Of a stretch of DNA of 6,896 nucleotides, positions 1 to 5,415 are shown in pieces (position 1 is the stretch's first letter; the number at the start of each line of letters is the position of its first letter). This DNA is from CAZTLE01 sp964614415. GTDB taxonomy: Bacteria > Bacteroidota > Bacteroidia > Flavobacteriales > Flavobacteriaceae. The notes beneath the pieces are model-generated. The model ran no database searches, was not told the origin of the DNA, and was given only the letters and a program-made list of their open reading frames with translations. The DNA lies in NCBI GenBank assembly GCA_964614415.1, contig CAZTLE010000209.1, positions 1 to 6,896 on the forward strand, written 5' to 3'. The position numbers were made by a program, and so were the translations under genes.

Positions 1-459
1 GTGACCGCAGCGAACGCCTCTACTATTAATGACGGCGCCGGAGCGGTTGTACTTATGAGCGAGGAAAAAGCCCGGGAAATGGGTCTTACTCCACTTGCCA
101 CAATAAAAAGCTATGCAGACGCTGCCCAGGAGCCAAAATGGTTTACTACGGCACCTGCCAAAGCACTGCCAAAAGCCATAGCCAAAGCCGGAATTACCCT
201 GGACGATGTTGATTATTTCGAGTTTAACGAGGCCTTTTCGGTAGTGGGACTGGCCAATATGAAGATCCTTGGTTTGAATGACTCCAATGTAAACGTAAAC
301 GGAGGAGCCGTTTCCCTGGGTCACCCCCTGGGATGTAGCGGTGTTCGAATCCTTATCACGCTACTTAGTGTCTTACAACAGAACGATGCCAAAATTGGAG
401 CAGCAGCCATTTGTAACGGTGGCGGTGGAGCTTCGGCCATGGTAATCGAACGTAACTAA
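1..459 (+). CDS. Thiolase (acetyl-CoA C-acetyltransferase family), C-terminal part, 5' end outside the window
   Basis: Thiolases join two acyl-CoA molecules or cleave 3-ketoacyl-CoA, in beta-oxidation or in acetoacetyl-CoA synthesis. The visible 152 residues carry the family's C-terminal motifs in order: TINDGAGAVVLMS (residues 8-20), NEAF (76-79), NVNGGAVSLGHP with catalytic His108, and ICNGGGGASAMVIE with catalytic Cys138. The Asn76-His108 spacing of 32 and the His108-Cys138 spacing of 30 equal those of the Zoogloea enzyme (N316, H348, C378). About 240 residues, including the nucleophilic Cys, therefore lie upstream, and the full protein should be near 392 aa. The GTG at position 1 is an internal Val codon of the 'VTAANAS' stretch, not a start. 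The sequence cannot tell the biosynthetic from the degradative type. The gene is followed after 24 nt by the NlpC/P60 gene, probably on the same transcript. Confidence 0.95.
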   Translation: MTAANASTINDGAGAVVLMSEEKAREMGLTPLATIKSYADAAQEPKWFTTAPAKALPKAIAKAGITLDDVDYFEFNEAFSVVGLANMKILGLNDSNVNVNGGAVSLGHPLGCSGVRILITLLSVLQQNDAKIGAAAICNGGGGASAMVIERN

Positions 460-483
460 TCTTCCAGGTTCAGTTTGGACTCC

Positions 484-1233
484 ATGAAATACGCAGTTGG
501 CAATGTGAGCATTGCGCCGGTTCGGTTGGAAGCAGCCGACACTTCCGAAATGGTCACGCAATTGCTGTATGGAGAACTATGTAAAGTAGTTGAATTCAGA
601 AAAAAGTGGAGCAAGATTCGACTCACCTTCGATGGTTATGAAGGTTGGATTGATAACAAGCAATTGCACGCACTCACCAAGGAAGACTACCAACAATATA
701 AATCGCAACCCTACAAACTAAGTTCAGACCTCGTTGATTTTGTAACAACGGAAGACGATCAGTTGATTTCCGTGTGTCTGGGAAGCTCTCTGCATACTCA
801 GCCTCTGCTCAATCACACTTTCGAAGGGAAGACAGTATCGTCCAAATTACCCAAGCCCCAGCTTATTGAAATAGCCATGTTGTACCTCAATGCCCCTTAT
901 TTATGGGGAGGTCGCACTCCTTTTGGGATCGATTGCAGCGGTTTTACTCAAATGGTGTACAAGTTGGGAGGGTATAAGTTGCTACGCGATGCGAGTCAGC
1001 AGGCTACGCAAGGAGAGGCATTGAGCTTTATTGAAGAGAGCGAACCCGGAGATTTGGCATTCTTTGATAATTCGGAAGGTGCTATTACCCATGTGGGAAT
1101 CATCATGAGTGATCACTACATCATTCACGCCCATGGAAAAGTACGGATCGACCGTCTGGATCACACAGGCATTTTTAATGCCGAAGCCAGAACGCATACC
1201 CACAAGCTTAGGGTAATCAAACGGATTATTTAA
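484..1233 (+). CDS. C40 (NlpC/P60) cysteine peptidase with N-terminal SH3-like region, probably cytosolic
   Basis: This is a 249-aa protein of the NlpC/P60 family, whose members mostly cut the gamma-D-Glu-diamino acid bond in peptidoglycan peptides. Residues ~5-62 look like a bacterial SH3 domain (ends YEGWIDNKQL), and residues ~80-120 may be a second, divergent one. The catalytic domain covers ~122-249. Nucleophile Cys151 sits in FGIDCSGF, His203 in THVGIIM and the third polar residue His215 in IIHAHG; the His-His spacing of 12 matches the family. Tyr139, Asp150 and Ser152 fit the positions that YkfC-type enzymes keep around the Cys. The ATG at 484 is chosen over an in-frame TTG at 475; nothing further upstream is possible because the in-frame thiolase stop lies at 457-459. 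Neither start gives a signal peptide, so a cytosolic role in recycling murein peptides (YkfC / dipeptidyl-peptidase VI type) is inferred. No strong Shine-Dalgarno site is seen. Confidence 0.93.
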   Translation: MKYAVGNVSIAPVRLEAADTSEMVTQLLYGELCKVVEFRKKWSKIRLTFDGYEGWIDNKQLHALTKEDYQQYKSQPYKLSSDLVDFVTTEDDQLISVCLGSSLHTQPLLNHTFEGKTVSSKLPKPQLIEIAMLYLNAPYLWGGRTPFGIDCSGFTQMVYKLGGYKLLRDASQQATQGEALSFIEESEPGDLAFFDNSEGAITHVGIIMSDHYIIHAHGKVRIDRLDHTGIFNAEARTHTHKLRVIKRII

Positions 1234-1251
1234 TCTTTTTAGGCCTTCCAT

Positions 1252-1290
1252 AAAAAAAGCCTCTCACATGGAGAGGCCTGTTTATTTTTA
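1252..1290. terminator. Bidirectional rho-independent terminator between convergent genes
   Basis: A perfect 7-bp stem, GCCTCTC (1259-1265) with GAGAGGC (1271-1277), encloses the 5-nt loop ACATG. On the plus strand it is followed by the T-rich run TGTTTATTTTTA, starting 19 nt after the hairpin's left foot and ending at 1290. On the minus strand the A7 tract at 1252-1258 becomes a U7 tail. It lies 25 nt past the stop of the NlpC/P60 gene and 25 nt past the stop of the TPR gene, so one hairpin can end both transcripts. Confidence 0.85.
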
Positions 1291-1302
1291 GTAAGAGGTG
1301 AT

Positions 1303-2571
1303 TTACTTACCACCTTCCATTTCAGCCAATTTAGCCTTCATCATCTTGAACTTGTCGTCGTCACCTAACTGACTGTAGATGTTCATTAACGTTCTTACCA
1401 GCTCTGTGTTGTCTTTCTTCAGTTCAACAGCAGATTCCAGGTAAGGTACGGCCTCCTCATAAAGACTCTTACGCTTTTCTTTAAGCTCATCATAACGTCT
1501 GTTATCGGCAGCAGAAGTACCTAAATTATTCATCTCCTCAACAATAGGACCTTCAGCAGAAAGAATAAGCGCCGCCATGTTCACCTTAGCGTTAGCGAAG
1601 GAAGGATCGAGCTCCAAAGCTTTCATGTAATATTCTTTGGCTTTTTCAGTATCGCCGTTTTGAGCACTACCTACACCGAGGTTGTAATATAATTCAGGAT
1701 TGTTAGGATCGGTAGCAATCACTTCCTGCATCAACTCCCCGTAGCGCTCCATGTCTCCTGTTTTGTATGCCATATCGGCTTCAGCCCGGATAAGCGCAGG
1801 ATCGTTCGGATTCTTGGCACGTGCTTCTTTTATTTTTGCAAGGGCCTCTTCATTTTTTCCCTGGGCTACTAAGATCAATGCATAGTTTGTTAGGATCTCT
1901 CCTTGTAATGAAGGAGACATGCGCTCGTTCGGGTTGTTGTACTGACCGGAAAGCATACTGGTGTTTCTTTCGGTTACGGTAGGGAAAGAAACAATTTCAC
2001 CGGTTTCTACATCCTCAACCGTAAACTCCTTGCGGATGCCAGTAAATCCAAGATCCAGCAGTTCCTGATAGTACGTACCTGCCGTTGCGTAATCTTGTGC
2101 ATTGATTGCATTACCTGCTGCATAATAGAGCGTCAGTGTATCGGTTGGAATAAAGCGATACGAAGCATTGAGTTTTTCAGCAGCCTTAGCAAAATTTCGT
2201 GAGTTTTGATCGGCCACGGCGCTATTCACCAACGCAGTACGCAGGTTGTCCAAACCGAGTTGCGCGCGTTCGTTAAACTTATCGGAGTTAAGACCCTTGG
2301 CTTTTACAAAAGCCTCTCCGGCTGTTTTCATTTTGCCCAGTTCATCCTGACCTGCATCAGCCAGGTATGCTTCTCCTTTAACTACATAAAAGTTGGCTTG
2401 TACATTACTATCAGCACCTGAAATAAGTCCTTCCGCCTGACCTATCAGGGCAATTGCTTCGGAAATATCTCCGGATTTAATAGCCTTCTCCGCCTTCTTT
2501 ATCTCCTTCTTCTGGCCAAAAGCAATCGCTGAAAGCATCATTACTCCAACTAGTACAATTTGTTTTCTCAT
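1303..2571 (-). CDS. Exported tetratricopeptide-repeat protein, downstream partner of gyrA
   Basis: This 422-aa protein has no recognisable catalytic domain. Residues 1-19 form a Sec signal peptide: positive MRK, hydrophobic core to Ala17, and a signal-peptidase-I-like site A-F-G before Gln20. There is no lipobox Cys, so the mature protein is probably periplasmic. The clearest TPR spans ~292-325 (PELYYNLGVGSAQNGDTEKA onward, ending ALELDPS). Others are likely at ~224-257, ~258-291 and ~372-408, with weaker helical repeats at ~25-60 and ~115-170. The segment ~181-221, rich in Thr, Glu and Asn, interrupts the repeats. The ATG at 2569-2571 is supported by the signal peptide that begins there; the upstream sequence is A-rich without a Shine-Dalgarno site. 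The start lies 17 nt after the gyrA stop, which implies co-transcription. TPRs mediate protein-protein contacts; the partner is unknown. Confidence 0.92.
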   Translation of the reverse strand: MRKQIVLVGVMMLSAIAFGQKKEIKKAEKAIKSGDISEAIALIGQAEGLISGADSNVQANFYVVKGEAYLADAGQDELGKMKTAGEAFVKAKGLNSDKFNERAQLGLDNLRTALVNSAVADQNSRNFAKAAEKLNASYRFIPTDTLTLYYAAGNAINAQDYATAGTYYQELLDLGFTGIRKEFTVEDVETGEIVSFPTVTERNTSMLSGQYNNPNERMSPSLQGEILTNYALILVAQGKNEEALAKIKEARAKNPNDPALIRAEADMAYKTGDMERYGELMQEVIATDPNNPELYYNLGVGSAQNGDTEKAKEYYMKALELDPSFANAKVNMAALILSAEGPIVEEMNNLGTSAADNRRYDELKEKRKSLYEEAVPYLESAVELKKDNTELVRTLMNIYSQLGDDDKFKMMKAKLAEMEGGK

Positions 2572-2588
2572 CGTTGTGGTTTTAATTT

Positions 2589-5126
2589 TTATTCGTTGTT
2601 TTCACTTTGCGTCGTATCATTATCAAGCGCTGTGCCATTCTCGGTAGCTCCCTCTTCCGTGTGCTCCTCATCACCGTTTACATCGTCTTCATCGTGCATA
2701 ACTTTGGCAACGGCGGCAATGGCATCGTCATTCTTTAGATTGATAAGTCGAACCCCTTGAGTGGCACGACCCATAACGCGCAAATCTTCAACTGCCATCC
2801 GAATGGCGATACCGGAGCGATTGATGATCATAAGATCATGGTTGTCCGTCACATTCTTGATGGCCACTAAGTTACCGGTTTTTTCGGTAACATTAATAGT
2901 TTTAACTCCTTTCCCTCCCCGGTTGGTAATGCGGTAGTCATCCAACTGAGAACGTTTTCCATAACCGCCTTCGGAAACTACCAATACATCCGATTCGGAA
3001 TCATTGATCGCGATCATACCGATAACCTCGTCATTGGGACCTCCCAGGGTAATGCCGCGAACTCCGGATGCATTACGTCCCATTGGACGTGTTTTCTCTT
3101 CTTCAAAGCGAATGGCTTTCCCGGACTTAACCGCCAGCATTACCTGACTGTCACCGGTGGTAAGCTTGGCCTCAAGTAATTCATCACCTTCACGGATCGT
3201 GATGGCATTAATACCATTGGTGCGGGGACGAGAATACTGCTCGAGCGGTGTCTTCTTAACCTGGCCTTTCTTGGTGGCCATGATCACATAGTGACTGTTG
3301 ATGTACTCCTCATCTTTAAGATCCTGAGTACAGATAAACGCTTTTACTTTATCGTCCGGCTCAATATTGATAAGGTTCTGAATGGCTCTTCCCTTGGATT
3401 GACGACTTCCTTCGGGAATTTCGAATACCCGCATCCAGAAACAACGGCCCTTTTGAGTGAAGAACAGCATGTACTGGTGATTCGTACCTACAAAGAGGTG
3501 TTCCAGGAAGTCTTCATTCCGGGTAGCTGAGGCTTTTTGCCCTACCCCTCCTCTGTTCTGCTTTTTGTATTCCGTGAGTGAAGTACGCTTGATATACCCG
3601 GCATGCGAGATGGTAATCACTACCTTTTCGTCTGCGATAAGATCCGTGATACTTACATCTCCGCCTGAGTATTCTATTTCTGAACGACGCTCATCTCCAA
3701 ACTTATCTTTTACTTCGAGCAACTCCTGTTTGATGATATCCATTCTGCGTTCTACACGGGCCAGGATGTCCTTGTAGTCCTCTATGGTCTTCATCAGTTC
3801 TTCGTATTCGGTTCTCAGCTTGTCCTGCTCCAGTCCGGTAAGCTGGCGTAGGCGCATTTCCACAATAGCTCTGGCCTGAATCTCTGTCAGCTCAAAGGTT
3901 TCCATCAGTTTTGCACGTGCCTCGTCGGCGTTGGCAGAACCACGAATGAGTTTAATTACCTCGTCGATATTGTCCGAAGCAATGATAAGTCCTTCCAGGA
4001 TGTGGGCTCTTTCTTCTGCTTTGCGAAGCAAGTACTCGGTACGCCGTGTAACCACCTCGTGTCTGTGGTCAACGAAATGAAGAATAAGCTGCTTCAGGTT
4101 GAGAAGCTGTGGACGTCCGTTGACAAGCGCAATGTTGTTCACGCTGAAGCTGGATTGCAGGGCCGTATACTTGTACAACATGTTGAGTACGATGTTTGGA
4201 ATCGCATCCCTTTTCAGTACATAAACAATCCGCATTCCTTTGCGATCGGACTCATCCCTGATGTTCGAGATTCCTTCGATCTTCTTGTCGTTCACCAGAT
4301 CGGCCGTTTTCTTGATCATATCGGCCTTATTGACCTGATATGGTATTTCGGTCACGATAATGCTTTCGCGTCCGTCTACTTCCTCGAAATGCGCTTTTCC
4401 GCGCATGACAATTCGTCCGCGTCCCGTGTGGAATGCATCGCGCACTCCTTCATATCCGTAAATAATACCGCCTGTTGGGAAATCGGGCGCTTTGATATGC
4501 GTCATGAGTTCGTCGATCTCAATGTCGTTATTCTCAATATAAGCCACGGTCCCGTCGATCACTTCGGACAGGTTGTGCGGAGGCATATTGGTCGCCATAC
4601 CCACGGCAATACCCGAGGCACCATTTATGAGTAGCCCGGGAACCCGGGTGGGAAGCACGGTAGGCTCCTGTAGTGTATCATCAAAATTAAGCTGATGGTC
4701 TACAGTCTCTTTGTCGATATCCGAAAGCATTTCTTCGGAAATCTTCTGCATCCTGGCTTCGGTATATCGCATAGCTGCCGGACTGTCACCATCGATGGAT
4801 CCAAAATTCCCCTGTCCGTCTACGAGCATATAGCGCAAACTCCACTCCTGCGCCATCCGAACCATAGCGTCGTAAACGGAGGTGTCACCGTGCGGGTGAT
4901 ACTTACCGAGTACCTCTCCGACAATACGAGCCGACTTCTTGTGTGCGCTGTTTGCCCGAACCCCCAGTTCGTGCATTCCGTACAATACCCGGCGATGCAC
5001 AGGCTTCATGCCGTCGCGGACGTCTGGCAGGGCACGTGACACGATGACCGACATCGAATAATCGATGTAGGCGGACTTCATTTCATCTTCAATATTTATA
5101 GGGATCAGTTTTTCTCCTTCAGCCAT
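2589..5126 (-). CDS. gyrA: DNA gyrase subunit A
   Basis: GyrA is the DNA-cutting and rejoining subunit of the A2B2 gyrase that introduces negative supercoils using ATP hydrolysed by GyrB. The 845-aa protein is complete. The breakage-reunion domain covers ~10-490 and includes DYSMSVIVSRALPDVRDGMK (22-41), the quinolone-pocket stretch HPHGDTSVYDAMVRMAQ (77-93), and the catalytic Arg120-Tyr121 in AAMRYTEAR. The C-terminal DNA-wrapping beta-pinwheel covers ~493-810, with GyrA-box-like motifs QNRGGVG (523-529) and TNRGGKG (734-740). Having these boxes marks GyrA rather than ParC. Residues 811-845 form an acidic tail with 14 Asp/Glu and no Lys/Arg. The ATG start gives the usual flavobacterial N-terminus; the upstream stretch is A/T-rich without a Shine-Dalgarno site. 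gyrA is divergent from clpC and probably leads an operon with the TPR gene. No frameshift or intein is seen. Confidence 0.98.
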   Translation of the reverse strand: MAEGEKLIPINIEDEMKSAYIDYSMSVIVSRALPDVRDGMKPVHRRVLYGMHELGVRANSAHKKSARIVGEVLGKYHPHGDTSVYDAMVRMAQEWSLRYMLVDGQGNFGSIDGDSPAAMRYTEARMQKISEEMLSDIDKETVDHQLNFDDTLQEPTVLPTRVPGLLINGASGIAVGMATNMPPHNLSEVIDGTVAYIENNDIEIDELMTHIKAPDFPTGGIIYGYEGVRDAFHTGRGRIVMRGKAHFEEVDGRESIIVTEIPYQVNKADMIKKTADLVNDKKIEGISNIRDESDRKGMRIVYVLKRDAIPNIVLNMLYKYTALQSSFSVNNIALVNGRPQLLNLKQLILHFVDHRHEVVTRRTEYLLRKAEERAHILEGLIIASDNIDEVIKLIRGSANADEARAKLMETFELTEIQARAIVEMRLRQLTGLEQDKLRTEYEELMKTIEDYKDILARVERRMDIIKQELLEVKDKFGDERRSEIEYSGGDVSITDLIADEKVVITISHAGYIKRTSLTEYKKQNRGGVGQKASATRNEDFLEHLFVGTNHQYMLFFTQKGRCFWMRVFEIPEGSRQSKGRAIQNLINIEPDDKVKAFICTQDLKDEEYINSHYVIMATKKGQVKKTPLEQYSRPRTNGINAITIREGDELLEAKLTTGDSQVMLAVKSGKAIRFEEEKTRPMGRNASGVRGITLGGPNDEVIGMIAINDSESDVLVVSEGGYGKRSQLDDYRITNRGGKGVKTINVTEKTGNLVAIKNVTDNHDLMIINRSGIAIRMAVEDLRVMGRATQGVRLINLKNDDAIAAVAKVMHDEDDVNGDEEHTEEGATENGTALDNDTTQSENNE

Positions 5127-5188
5127 AAAAATTTGCTTTATTTTTTAGGTAATAATCTAAGAAGGCAAGATACACTATTTTGCAGGTT

Positions 5189-5213
5189 TAACAGGGGTTT
5201 TGGCGCCCTATTA
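5189..5213. repeat. Imperfect inverted repeat upstream of gyrA
   Basis: TAACAGGG (5189-5196) and CCCTATTA (5206-5213) are inverted copies with one mismatch, separated by 9 nt. In RNA made in the gyrA direction the mismatch becomes a U-G wobble, so all 8 pairs can form; in the opposite direction it is a C-A mismatch. It lies 63-87 nt before the gyrA start codon. It could be an operator, a hairpin in a gyrA leader, or chance. No T tract follows closely on either strand, so it does not look like a terminator. Confidence 0.4.
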
Positions 5214-5259
5214 TTCACGATTTTATTAACAAAAATGAACGGCAAAAGCGTTGATAACT

Positions 5260-5415
5260 ATGCGTATTTGGCCTTTGATTTTAGTAAGTTTTTTTGTCCT
5301 TTTACTACTATTCCAAATAACCGGGTACGGTTTTTGCCATATTATTGGTAATTTTATAGTTTTAGACGGATATAAGGATATTGATGTATGGATGATAATT
5401 TTTCTCCAAGAGTAA
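5260..5415 (+). CDS. Possible small hydrophobic peptide (51 aa) overlapping the clpC start
   Basis: An ATG at 5260 opens 51 codons ending with TAA at 5413-5415, in a different frame from clpC and overlapping its first 28 nt. The N-terminal part MRIWPLILVSFFVLLLLFQI reads as Arg2 followed by one membrane-spanning stretch (residues ~4-20); the rest is GYGFCHII... to a terminal FLQE. I do not recognise a family. Against it: no Shine-Dalgarno site precedes the ATG, the local DNA is T-rich (which by itself encodes Leu, Phe, Ile and Val), and its distal part runs through the clpC ribosome-binding site. If real, it could be translationally coupled to clpC. It is listed as a candidate only. Confidence 0.2.
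   Translation: MRIWPLILVSFFVLLLLFQITGYGFCHIIGNFIVLDGYKDIDVWMIIFLQE
5333..5364 (+). promoter_or_regulatory. Candidate Bacteroidota-type promoter for clpC
   Basis: TTTG at 5333-5336 is followed, after 20 nt, by TAGTTTTA at 5357-5364. The Bacteroidota housekeeping consensus is TTTG at -33 and TAnnTTTG at -7, so the second box matches at all fixed positions but the last (A for G). A start site near 5370 would leave a leader of under 20 nt that begins just before the Shine-Dalgarno site, which is tight and lowers confidence. No CIRCE element or CtsR-like direct repeat is seen before clpC. Confidence 0.3.
5373..5378 (+). promoter_or_regulatory. Shine-Dalgarno site of clpC
   Basis: TAAGGA ends 9 nt before the ATG at 5388. 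It is the only clear Shine-Dalgarno match in the window and decides the clpC start: the nearer-upstream ATG at 5384 hits a stop after three codons, while 5388 opens the full conserved ClpC N-terminus. Confidence 0.6.

Noticed and set aside
4002..4634. Long plus-strand ORF (210 codons) antisense to gyrA
   Set aside because: It lies wholly inside the conserved gyrA coding region, its translation has no recognisable domain, and such open antisense frames follow from gyrA codon use.
4869..4883. Thr82 in GyrA where E. coli has Ser83, as a possible quinolone-resistance change
   Set aside because: Thr82 with Asp86 is, as I recall, the wild-type state in flavobacteria such as F. psychrophilum; resistant strains change Thr82 to Ala or Ile, which is not seen here.
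5166..5172. TATCTTG on the minus strand as a -7 box for gyrA
   Set aside because: It is one base short of TAnnTTTG, and there is no TTTG about 20 nt upstream; the match is too weak to list.
5176..5183. TATTTTGC on the plus strand as a -7 box for a long clpC leader
   Set aside because: It resembles flavobacterial -7 boxes, but no TTTG lies at the right distance upstream and the leader would be about 200 nt with no other support.
5235..5351. Short plus-strand ORF from ATG 5235 (38 codons) in the gyrA-clpC gap
   Set aside because: It has no ribosome-binding site, no recognisable feature and overlaps another, more protein-like frame; it is probably noise.
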